From Palaemon carinicauda (taxonomy: Eukaryota; Arthropoda; Malacostraca; Decapoda; Palaemonidae), in assembly GCF_036898095.1 (NCBI RefSeq), contig NC_090735.1, forward strand, positions 1,546,888 to 1,610,887: a DNA stretch of 64,000 bases, given 5' to 3'. How positions within the stretch are numbered: position 1 is the first letter of the stretch; each line of letters begins with the position of its first letter. Shown piece by piece: positions 54,231 to 64,000 of this stretch. Both the position numbers and the translations under genes were made by a program. The notes below the pieces were generated by a model. The model saw nothing but the letters and a program-made list of their open reading frames with translations, searched no databases and was not told the DNA's origin.

Positions 54231-57200
54231 TTGCGGTCGCGGCTGCCACCCCTAGGAGTCTTGCCTTCCCTGGAGGACTTACCGCCCCTCTTGACCTTGG
54301 CTGGAAAGGGCTGGGGCTTAGACACCACCTTCTTAACTGCCGGTGCCTGCTTCGGAGCCTTACGAGGCTGCTGCTGCTGTTGCGGCGGAGCTGGAGGCTT
54401 ATAGGGCCAAGCTGTAAGGGCCCTATGGAGGAGGGAGTCCGTGCTGGATTTCCTCCACCTCTCAGCCGTTCGCTCCATGTCCTGAGGCTCAAACAGGTTC
54501 TCCCCCAGAAGGGAAGCATGTCGGAGCCTACACACATCCACGGCGGGGACCTTCGGATGGAATCTCTCGGACACAGCATCACGACGCTTCAACACCGAGT
54601 TGGCCCACAGGGTGGTAACCTGGTGCGCCAAAAACTCAATGGAGCGGGTGCCCGAGAGCAAGAAGGTCTCTAGGGCCTTCCTATTGGTCTCCTTGGACAA
54701 GTCCTCCGAGCGCAATAGGATGCCCAGAGTTCCTAGCCAAAAGTCCAGCCCCGAAGTGGCCTGCATGGCACACTTAGCGACCTTCTCATGACTAAGGATC
54801 TCTGCCGCAGAGAACTTCTCAAGGGGAACTCCCTTCGCCAGCTCCTCCACAGAGTGATGGAGAGGAAGAGCGAGGCTGGACTCACCCAGAATCTCGAAAT
54901 ACCTCCTCTGCTGAAGACAAGGAGGGATGAGCTTGTTCCCGGCAGAGGAACGACTGGAGGAGGCAAGAGTCGCGAGCTGAGCGTTGGCCCTAGCTCTGGT
55001 ACTCTTCAGACCCCGAGACCAGGGCAGAGCTGCACTGGATTTAGGGGCCTTCCGAACGTCAAACACTTCATCTAAAATAGTGTCTTTGCCTTCACGGGGG
55101 GCGATGACGGGATCCATAAGCCCGTTAAGTTGCCTTATCAGGCTTAGGACCTGCCAGAAGGCATGTTCGGATTCCTGCTGATCTCCTCCCTGCGGGCTGG
55201 CAGCTAAGTCTCCTGTCCCAGGGATCTCTTCCTGGGGTGAAGCGTGGACGTTCCCCCGGGGAGCAGTGGGTTCCTGGCGAATCCTCGAAGATGATTTCGG
55301 GATGGTCTCGGAGTCCTTGGATTCCCTCCTGGGAGGGATACAGGATCCCAACAAAGAGGTTCGAGGAGCCCCTTCCTCACGAGACGATTCTCCTCCATGA
55401 CGCTAAGTCCCCCCCCTTGGTGCCGAGGGGAAGACTACCGCTTCACTGGACTCGCCCGAGGACGGAAAGGCCTCGTCCACGGGAGAAGGAGAAAGCACTC
55501 GAGCAGGAGAAGGGGGCTTTGCGACAGACCTCTTGGGAACCAACTTCGCCCTAGGGGAAGTCACCACGAAGTCCACTCCTCTCTTTCTCTTCAGCGTAGG
55601 AGAGACAGCCGTTGGTTTGTTACCCTGGTCGGCGAGTGCTGGTTTCATAACCCTCACTAATGCCCGCACCAGAGGACCAAACCAAGTCTGTTGCTCCAAG
55701 GACACAGAGTCCGAAATCCTCGCTAAAGGGAAAGGGATCGGGCGATCCTTTGGAGTGGACACCACAGTACCTGCCTGAAAAGAAGGTGGGGAAGAATGAT
55801 GCACTAACCTCTCCTCAGTATCATCCTTGTCCTGCACTACAATCCTGCGTTTGGGTGGAGGCGATCCCAAGCGTTGTCTAGGAACACGCGTTCCTGCTGC
55901 TACCACCAGGTGCGAAATTCGCCGTGAACGATGGTCGCGCGAGGGCGAACGGTCGCGCGAGCGCGCAGGTGGATGATCGCGCGGGCGGGCGGGCGGGCAG
56001 GCGAGTGGGCGCGAGGGTGTACAGGTGAATGAGCGCGTGTCCGAGTCGGCGAACGAAAGCGTTGGTGTGATGGCGAGGAAAAGCGCTGCCGCGCGGGCAA
56101 GGAAGATCGCTGGCGATGTAGATCAACAGGCGATCGGTGGTGAGCTGGCGAGCGCTGACGCGCAGGTGGGCGATGGCTCGTTGTCGCATGGTGACGCGTT
56201 GGCGAGCGATAGCGCGCAGCACGCGTAGGTGAGTGATCGCGCGAAGGCGAACCATGTCCCTTCACAACCTCTAGTCGACGAAGCGTTGGAGAACGCGTGC
56301 GCGCAGGTTGTAAATCACGCGGGCGGTCCGGAGATCGCCGATAAACAGGTGATCGCTGACGCGTAGGAGAACGCTGATGAATAGGCGATACTAAAATCCC
56401 CTGTGCGCGCTGGTGCGTAGGTGATCGCTGGCGAGCAGGAGGGCGACGCGTGAGATCCTGTGAAGGAACAGGTGGCGCGGCGCGTTCACGAACAGGAACA
56501 GGAAGATCGTAGGCGCGTGGGCGAGCATGTGCTTTTGACACGCGCTGGAGAACGCGAACGTTGTTGCATAGACACAGGATGAGAGAGCTCAGGAGACTGA
56601 TGGCGCGCAGGGAGTTAAACAGGAATTGCAGGATGGTCAGAGACCACAGGGCGATGATCCTCAAAAGAGTGCTGACGCTCAGAAGAGCGCTGACGAGCAG
56701 GAGAGCGCCTGTGCACTAACACTGCAGAAGGGCAAGCAGAAGAATGCTGGCGCGCTAAGCGTTCCTCAGGAACCACAGGATGTAGGATGTCCTCAGGAGA
56801 GCGCTGACGAGGAGGGCGAACATCAGGAGAGCGCCGGCGAACAGGTGAGCGCTGACGAGCAGGAGAGCATTGACGAGCAGGAGAGCGCCGACGAGCAGGA
56901 GAGCGCCGACGAGCAGGAGAGCGCCGACGAGCAGGAGAGCGCCGACGAGCAGGAGAGCGCTGACGAGCAGGAGAGCGCCTGTGCGCTAGCACTGCACATG
57001 GAAGGGAAGAATCCCTTTGCCCCGAAGGGACCGTTGCCCATCGGGTGATGAGTTCCCCAGAAGGTGAAGATCTAGCAGGAGTTGGAGAACGGTCTGCAGA
57101 GAGGTCCAAAGGAGCAGGAGCTGTAGGCTGAGTACGATGAGGAGAGTCCCCTTCGGAGGAAGAACATCCAAAAAGGCGCCTCTTAACCCCCTTATAAGGG

Positions 57201-58051
57201 GAAGGGAGGCCCTTGCGACGCAGCGGACAGTGAGCCTTATGGCGGAGGCGGCCACGGGGAAGATCATCAGGACCATCAGTCCTCCGAAGGGGAGTCTCAG
57301 TCAAAGCACTTCCCTTAGAAGGAAGCTGAACAGCAGAAGAGCCCGTAGGACTCACTTCCCCCTTTGAAGGATGTACGGAAGGGGGAGGAGAGCCATCAGC
57401 ACCATCATCCTCAACTGCACCTGCAGAGGATTGCCAAGCCACGTCGGAGGCCTCTGCTACCACGACGTCGACGATAGACAGAGGGTCTACCTCTGCTACC
57501 GCCAGCGACTGCTTAACGGCGGCCCCCAACGAGACAAGGTCAATCAAGGCGACCCTGGAGGGCAAGCCCTTAAGCCCCAGGGAAGCCCAAATCTGTAAGA
57601 GATCATCATTAGACAAGGAGTTATCAATGGCCTCCCCCGGAGGAGGAGGGGGAACCGCCCCGCTATGGGAGGCGACGCCCTCTCCCCCCACCCAAGGTCG
57701 GGAAACAGAACTAGGGCCTGCGCTACCACTCGGCCGACTCTCCTTAGGAGCCGGTCGAGGGGGAGCTTCGGAGGAGGTTTGGGCAGCGAAAGAAGAATCC
57801 CGAGAACCTTCCTCCTCCAAGGCAACCCCCGAAGGAGAACGGTCTCTCTTGGACTACTACTTACGCCGGCGGCCAAACCTCTCCCACTGGGAGGCAGACC
57901 ACTCCCTACACTCACAACACATGTTTTCCTGGTCACACCGTCGGCCCCGACACTGAGGGCAAAGGGTGTGAGGGTCCGTATCTAAGGCCGACATAAAGGT
58001 CCCACAAGGGCGGCCGGCAACACCAGGGCACGTACGCATTGTAAGATAATA
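54224..58051 (-). pseudogene. gag (ORF1) of element E, mostly one frame with a few stops
   Basis: One reading frame covers 57857-58051, 56615-57820, 55403-55906 and 54224-55354. From the Met at 58051 come the Cys-rich domain (MRTCPG, C, DPHTLCPQCRGRRC, CCECREWSASQWERF), two consecutive TAG codons at 57856-57851, then an acidic/Pro-rich part. An SR-like array of RSPARR repeats follows (56840-56990), then a segment in a neighbouring frame (55900-56664, RSPTR/RSPV repeats), a TAG near 55404, the helical core (GLDFWLGTLGILLR, TRSIEFLAHQVTTLWANSVL, RRDAVSERFHPKVP) and a basic Gly/Lys tail. Presumed particle protein with a nucleic-acid-binding tail; function inferred from position only. Confidence 0.78.
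56840..56990. repeat. 18-bp tandem repeat encoding RSPARR in gag of E
   Basis: About eight copies of GACGAGCAGGAGAGCGCC. A period of 18 keeps the frame; in the gag frame (minus strand) it gives RSPARR units. Confidence 0.9.
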
Positions 58052-58082
58052 ATAACGAAAGTCAACTTCAAACCAACACACT

Positions 58083-58206
58083 AGCCCCCGCTAACTAGCG
58101 CGGGGGTAATTAACCCTCGTAAAAACTATTGGCTCGTCATTTCAGCTGCGCTAAAAGGTAAACCCAATGTAAATAGCTTGGTTTATATTTCGGTTACGGA
58201 ACAAAT
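58083..58206. repeat. Right inverted terminal repeat and end of element E
   Basis: Reverse complement of 50495-50600, ending ATTTCGGTTACGGAACAAAT. Confidence 0.88.
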
Positions 58207-58633
58207 TACTGTATACAATATCAAGATACTAAACATGTCTCTGAGTATTTGGTGCACTCTTGTAATCAATAATGAGTGTTTTAATGTAAATTGTTCATTG
58301 TATTAAATTGATAATTATGCATGACCTAAAATAATGTCCAGGGTAGGGTAGGGTAGGGTAAGGTAAGGTTAGGGTAGGGTTGAGTTAGATGAAGTTCGTA
58401 TGCTTTTAGATATTTTTATAGTGACTTCCCAAAAATGCCCCATCATTCATATATACATTCTTCAGTATTTAGAGATTCATAAAGCGTTATCCTCTTCAAT
58501 TATCAAATTGCTTTAATTGTACTATAGCACAATATTCTTAAACCACCAAAATAACTGAATATAACCAAGCTAAAACACTAGATTGAACCCCATACCCTAC
58601 TTTGGTAGTTAAGAATAACTAATATATATATGA
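58207..58633. other. Spacer between elements E and F with (GGGTA)n
   Basis: Non-coding. Contains a short (GGGTA)n-like run with variants at about 58341-58381. No exon recognised. Confidence 0.6.
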
Positions 58634-59429
58634 AAAATTTGTAGATAATTTGTATTTTTGCTAACAATACAAACCTTAGCTATTAATTAGGGGTTACACT
58701 TTCAGCGAAGCTGAAATGACCAGCCATTAAAATTTAGCGAGGGTTAACTACCCACACCGATAGTTAGCGGGGGGTACCTTGCTACACTCCCACTCACACA
58801 CCAATGATTTAGCTAACTTTGCTTGGAGGTAGGACTTCAAGGGGGATAAGGCTGGCAGGCCGTTTGTATAAATAGCTAAGGTTTATATCGTTAGGAAAAA
58901 TAAAAATTATCTAAAAATTTGACATTTATTCCGTGACTGGAATACAAACCACGCTATTTATTAGGGGTGACTCACCCATCAGGAAGGGTGGACGTCCCGG
59001 CCAATCTGGCTTTTGGCTTTACTCGGGGGCTCCTTAACTGAGTATGTTAGTACTCAAAAAATAAGGAGTCCCTGCGCCCCGCTAAACCCTTGCTACGAAA
59101 AATCTGCGGCCTACGCAAGCTGTGTTAAGATAAGCAGAAGTGTGACTGTCTAGGTAAAGTTATTCAGTCTTTTCCTGGAAAAAAATGTTGTAACCAAGAC
59201 TTTCCCAATACCATCTCGCCAGGGTATGGGGACGCAAACAGTATTAATCTTAATACTAGGTACACAAGGGAGCATGGATTACCTGCAGTGGTTTGAGGTT
59301 AGCTTATGCAGGGAACCCAGGATGCTGCTTTCCCCAAGAGAGGGGAGGATGAAGAAAAGAATAAGAGCCTGTCTAATCTTTTCATTCACGCAGACTAAAA
59401 CCGGGTAACAGTGCCCTCAACCTTCTGCT

Positions 59430-60440
59430 ACTTGCTCAATAAGGAACTTGAGGTATACAACCAGCTGTTGTGCTGCCACCACCGAACCGATGAGATCGTA
59501 TCGAGTTCCTGTGGGTCACGCCTTGCAGGAGAAAGGTTGTGAAAGTCACCAGGAGCATTCACATCCTTTCTTGTAAAACCTGCGTCACAGAGTAATCTGC
59601 TAGGAAGGACCAGGGGCCATAGGTATGCCCCTGACATCGTGAGTCGTCATGTTGAGATGATGTTTTGGTGATCCTCCTTTAGTCTCTCCCAGTGCTGATG
59701 ACAAGAGAAGGGATGTGGGTGGGCTATTACCTTTCTCTTAAGGTAGAGCCTCATACCTCATACCTTACCCTGATTACAGTAACAGATGATCTGGGGCGTC
59801 AGTTACCAAGTGGAAACTTGTGTAAGATCCGTCACCTCTGGAGAGACTGTCTGGCGACATACTCGGGGACAAAACTGAACGGTGCTTTTCACCCTTCTCA
59901 TTAATGGCCAATGTCGAAAGAGAGACCATGAAGTTCCTTGACTCGTATGGCTGCTGTCAAAGTGTGTAGGAACATTGTCTTCTAAACCAGGTGAAAATTT
60001 GTTGCCTGGTGAAGTGGAACATAAGGAGGTCTCCTTAGAGACCGGAGAATTTAAACCATGTTCCGAGAGGAAGGTCTCACTTCCGATTGGAAAAAGGCAA
60101 GTTGTAAGTCCGTATGAGTTAGTAAAGATCTAGCAATGAGAGGATGTCCCTCTCTTTCAGTTTGAAGGCGAGGCTCAAGGTTGAGTGATCGTCTTTACCT
60201 GTTGAAACTGAAAAGGGGGGTCTTTTCCTCTTTCATATACTCGAGGATTCCGCTATTGCTGGAATAGAGATACCGAATGTAGAGAGAGACTTTCCCATGA
60301 CACCAACCACACAAGACGTTATACTGCCTGCTAGACTGATGCTGAGGAATTCCTCAGATATCTAGACAACCTTTTCACAACTTATTGCGAAAAGCCTCTG
60401 TGAGAAAAGAGGTACTGGGTAGTCTCTAGGCGTACAATCA
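59430..60440 (-). pseudogene. Tyrosine recombinase remnant of element F
   Basis: Nucleotide collinearity with element E 51.28-52.4 kb (for example ACCAGCTGTTGTGCTGCCAC, CCTGTGGGTCACGCCTTGCA). Only short peptide matches remain (LLCDAGFTRKDVN). Many indels. Confidence 0.65.
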
Positions 60441-60448
60441 TAGCAAAG

Positions 60449-61940
60449 CTATAGCTTGTGGTAGATGTCGAAGTGTGGTTGTCTGTGATGTGGAGAGGGT
60501 TCTCTTGGAGACTTTATCAGGAGAAGCAGGTTTGGAAACCGTTCTGCGTAATGCCATAGCGGAGCTATAAGTGCCCTTGAGAGGCTGACCGATGTTCTAG
60601 CCTTCTTGAGTGCCCTTCTCCAGACAAAACAGGGACAAGACGTAAACGTCATTGTTGTACCCACCGTTGTTGGCATGTTTCTTGTCAGAGAGCCTTGGGG
60701 TCTAGGACTGGGGAGCAGCGGAAGCCTGAGGTTCAGGGGCGTTGCAAACAGATCCCTAGTTGGAGAATCCCATACAGTTGCAACTTTGTCGGCTACAAGG
60801 TGATCAAAAGACCATTCAGTACACCTTATCTGCGACGCTGTGCACAGATTTTCAGCGAGCAAATTCCTCTAGCCTGGAATGAAGCAGGCTGATAGTGGTA
60901 CCGAACGGACTTTGGCCCATCTTTGTATTTATACTGCTAGATGGGAAGAGGCTGCGAGCAAGTTCCTTCTAGCTTGTCGCTGTGAACCTCTATGTGGTGT
61001 GTGGTGGTGTCGCTCATCACATCACTGAGTGGTCCGTTAGGAACTGATGAGGCTGCTGAAGGACCAGAAAGTTGGCCTTCATCTCTTAAGAGATTTAAGT
61101 GAAGGTACTTTCGGACTATGTCCAGAGGGCTGAGGTCGTGTGGTGCAGCACTATGGTCCTTCCTCTCTTCTTTTGATGTGTCTGAGCACAGCATCAAGTC
61201 TGAGGGGTAGGGAAGGATGAGAAGGTTATACCACTCCGTAGATTCTCGACTGACACCCATCCCTCGAGGTTCGTCCAAACTTCTGGTCCCTGGGGGTCAG
61301 AATGTCTGGGGAATCGAAGGCCTGATTCCAAACAGACTCAAGTCACTCTGGGCTGGGAGTTCTTCTCGTTTTGAGAAAGTTTGTGGAGATTGGTGTCTAG
61401 AATCATTCCCAGATGGACCAGTCTTCTGAGAGGTAAGTGGGGAAGACTTCCACAGGTTTACCTTGATCACTGGACTTGGTAAAAAGACCTCAGAAGTTCC
61501 AGTGCTAATGCAAAGTTGCCACCGAGTCTACTAAGGTCAGTTAGTCGCCCCGAAACGGAGGATACAGAAGCCGATCCTGTGAGACCAGGATGGGTGTAGT
61601 GGGAAGACCAAAGCACAGTGCCCTGAACTGGTGTTTCTTGTTTGTCTAGACTGAATCTTCAATCCTTCCCAGATGGATTGTTTGGGCCTGGAAGTATGCG
61701 TCCTTTAGGTCCAGTGTGCAAATTAAAACCTGCTGTCTTAGCCCTTGTCCGATCTCCAACATGGTGTGGACATCGACCCAAAGGGACAGCTCCTTGCGGA
61801 TCCTTTCGCACGGGAGATTGTTGACGCTGGGGTCTTGACTCATGGCATAAAGGATCGGAAGCGATACCCTCTGTAAGGATTCTTCCCTGGGAGAGAACTC
61901 CTTTAACTGATAGAATTAAGGCAACGCTTAACCCAACCAT
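60449..61940 (-). pseudogene. RNase H/methyltransferase-like and RT remnant of element F
   Basis: Segments parallel to E: TEWSFDHLVADKVATVWDSP, TRDLFATPLNLRLPLLPSPR (60449-60862), LMLCSDTSKEERKD (RNase H start, 60937-61278) and ICTLDLKDAYFQAQT (RT, 61646-61843). The RT YxDD block is not recognisable at about 61550. Inactive. Confidence 0.7.
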
Positions 61941-64000
61941 GTGCCCTGAAGGGATTGATGCTATTCCTTAGATCAGTACCAGTCTGGCGAATGTTAATCA
62001 ATGGTTAACAGCGTGGTATCGTGGTTACTGTGCAGTTGGAAAGTGCTCGCAAGTAATCACCTGTCTACAAGCCGCTGATGAGGGTTGTCGATCGTTTGCC
62101 GATCACTTTAGTGCATTGGTGAACGGCCAGTAGCGAGAAGTGTGTTGTATACCTTCTGATTTAGGGAACCACGGGCAGAGGTTGACTAGTAAGTACAAGT
62201 CATGAACTGCTAGCGAATTGTCGATGATCTGTGAGTGTTAATCTGCCTGTCTGGTCAGTCAGCCAAGGTAAGTTGGCGATAAATGAGTTGGTAATCTGCT
62301 TGGAGAGCCCTGAGAGACAGCAAAATGGTTTAATGATAGTCAGTTGGTGATGGTGAGCCATAGATGATCAGCGATCGATCGCGGACCGGTGAGCTAGAGA
62401 TCAGCAAGCCGACAACCGGTTGGTCAGAGTTCAGCAAACTGACAATTGGTTGGTCAGAGATCAGCAACCTGACAATGGGCTAGTCAGAGATCAGCGAGCT
62501 GAGGTCGATGATCAAAGATAGATGAGCTGCCCATCTGCGATCGGAACGCTAGCAATCGGAGATCGTTGGTAATTGGAGAGACTAGAGGTCAATGATCAGA
62601 GAGGGATGAGTTAGCAATTGGCGACCAGCAAACGGTGATCTATCGATCAGTCGGTTGATGAGTTCTTGTTTTCTGACGGTGGTACTGTCAAGAAAAAACT
62701 CCAAAAGAAACAGGGACCAAGGGTTCCCTGTGAGGAGTCTCGACCGATGCGTTCGATTCCCCTTGGAAGATGGAATCATCGGGATCTTGAACCCTTCTGT
62801 GAAGCCTCTTCCCTCTTATGTGTGTGTGGGGAGAAGAATGGGGCAATGGTGACCTGTCAAAAAGTTTTTATTCTTTTTGCCTATTACACGAGTGTGCAGA
62901 AGAGTACTGGAGTGATGGCACACAGGATGATGCTGGTGCTCAGTTTCTGCTGAAGTGCAGTTTTCGGCGAATACGCAGAAGAGCACTGGAGAGCAGGCAA
63001 GCGCTGGTGTGCTGCCTCTTTGGCAAGAGCTGGCGCATTGGATCTGCGAGCACTGGCCCTTTGGCAAGAGCTGGTGCATTGAATCCGAGACCGCAACTGC
63101 GCAGGAGAGCGCTGGATCTAAGAGTGCAGAAGAGCGCCGGCAATCAGGCAAGCAGTGAGCAGGAGAGTGCTGGATCTAGAGTGCCCGTGCGCCAGAGCGC
63201 GCAGTAAGGTACTGTGAAGAGTTTTGTGCAGTCTCCCTAGAAAGCGCAGAAGCGCGTGACTGGTTGCGCAAGGGCGGGTGAGAACTCATGCGTAGGAAAG
63301 CGCTGGCGAGCGCGCGGAAGAGAAGAGGGCTGGCTCGCAAGACAACGGTGGTGCACATGCTCGGAAGTGCTGGCGCGCAAGACAACGGTGGTGCACATGC
63401 TCGGAAGTGCTGGCGCGCAAGACAACGGTGGTGCACATGCTCGGAAGTGCTGGCGCGCAGGCGAACACTGGTGCGCAGAGATCATTGGCGCGCAGAAGAG
63501 TTCTGGTGCGTAGGACAATGATGGCAAAAGCGCGTGGGAGCGTGATGGAGCGCAGGAGAGCACTGGCGCGCAGGTGCAGGTGAACGCAGGCGCAGGAGAG
63601 CGAAGTTGTGTTGCGCCTGTGATCGTAGGTTGGTTGGTGCGCTGGCAAACATTGCTCTCTGTGGCAAGGTTGCGCTGGTAAGACGATCAGGAACTGGGAT
63701 GTGCCCTTTGGAAGGGCGAACATCCACGGATTGGGATAATGAACGATCCACAGAAGAGTCCAGGACCGAAGTCCAAGGAGTAGCTGCAGCGCGAGGTTGC
63801 GCTGGTAGGACGATCAGGAACTGGGATGTACCCTTTGGAAGGGCGAACATCCACTGTAGCGTCGTAAGGAGAAGGTTCAGGAACTGACGACACTCAGTAG
63901 CAATCCTCCGAAGAGGAGTCTCTATGAGTGGCCCCTCTCGCGAACGAGAGAGGTGATCACTTTGCAGGAGAGGCTTGCCTAAGACTATGCTCCGCCCCGG
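61941..64000 (-). pseudogene. gag remnant of element F with several repeats
   Basis: Low-complexity sequence in place of gag: about 30-bp units with GGTCAGAGATCAGCAA (62380-62500), 40-bp units (63329-63458) and a duplicated segment of about 56 bp (63672-63733 and 63800-63855). No conserved gag core identified before the window ends. Confidence 0.55.
63329..63458. repeat. 40-bp tandem repeat in gag of element F
   Basis: Three near-identical copies of CTGGCGCGCAAGACAACGGT followed by GGTGCACATGCTCGGAAGTG. Confidence 0.92.

Larger units (their letters stand above)
50468..58206 (-). mobile_element. DIRS-like element E (family Z)
   Basis: About 7.7 kb, abutting D head-to-tail. ITRs about 50495-50600 and 58083-58190, ICR about 50710-50812. 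Gene order from the right: gag with Cys motif and RSP repeats, RT, RNase H/methyltransferase-like, intact YR. Better preserved than D but with a few stops and frameshifts in gag and pol. Confidence 0.9.
58634..64000 (-). mobile_element. DIRS-like element F (family Z), degenerate, right end outside window
   Basis: Left end TAGATAATTTGTATTTTTGC (58642 on), left ITR about 58675-58800 similar to D and E (TTAGCGAGGGTTAACTACCC, ATAGTTAGCGGGGGGTA), ICR about 58870-58965. Minus-strand remnants of YR, RNase H/methyltransferase-like, RT and gag in that order. The oldest of the family Z copies by eye. Confidence 0.8.

Noticed and set aside
58338..58385. Internal telomere repeat
   Set aside because: The unit is GGGTA, not TTAGG, and the run is short and impure.

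Overview
This is a eukaryotic, intron-rich and repeat-dominated window, most likely from an arthropod and probably a decapod crustacean. That assignment is an inference from three things: an arthropod-like proteasome gene split into small exons, retroposons with (ATT)n tails of a kind I associate with decapod genomes, and the very high load of DIRS-like retrotransposons.

The only host gene I can support is PSMA4 (20S proteasome subunit alpha type 4), on the minus strand. Three consecutive coding exons are visible at 41355-41150, 28685-28519 and 14571-14441. Their splice sites and codon phases agree perfectly (206, 167 and 131 nt; junctions GA|T, G|GC and then phase 0). They encode roughly residues 2 to 168. 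The start-codon exon (expected to the right) and the C-terminal exons (expected to the left) were not found. The introns are 12.5 and 13.9 kb and consist largely of nested retrotransposons.

Nearly everything else is a graveyard of tyrosine-recombinase (DIRS-type) retrotransposons, about eleven copies of at least four families. From left to right they are: Y (1-2656, cut by the window edge); J (about 3560-6800, very old); element 1 (7316-14117); X (14975-27793), split by element 2 (15292-21810); remnants H/K (28.69-30.72 kb); element 3 (30769-37437); G (38147-40960); D (42346-50467) abutted head-to-tail by E (50468-58206); and F (58634 to the window end). All are on the minus strand, the same as PSMA4. 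The better-preserved copies show the classical DIRS plan: inverted terminal repeats, an internal complementary region (ICR) that joins copies of the two outer ends, and overlapping gag, RT-RNase H-(methyltransferase-like) and tyrosine recombinase (YR) genes.

Element 2 is almost intact: gag and YR are open and pol carries one in-frame stop. E keeps an intact YR. Elements 1 and 3 share one internal gag-to-RT deletion and are non-autonomous. The most interesting structure is how the elements sit in each other: element 2 lies exactly inside the ICR of X, and E starts exactly where D ends. Both are what YR-mediated integration of a circle into a related element's terminal sequence would produce. 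SINE-like retroposons (14.7, 27.4, 27.8-28.5 and 41.6 kb, plus a tRNA-derived one at 11.2 kb) are scattered in both orientations.
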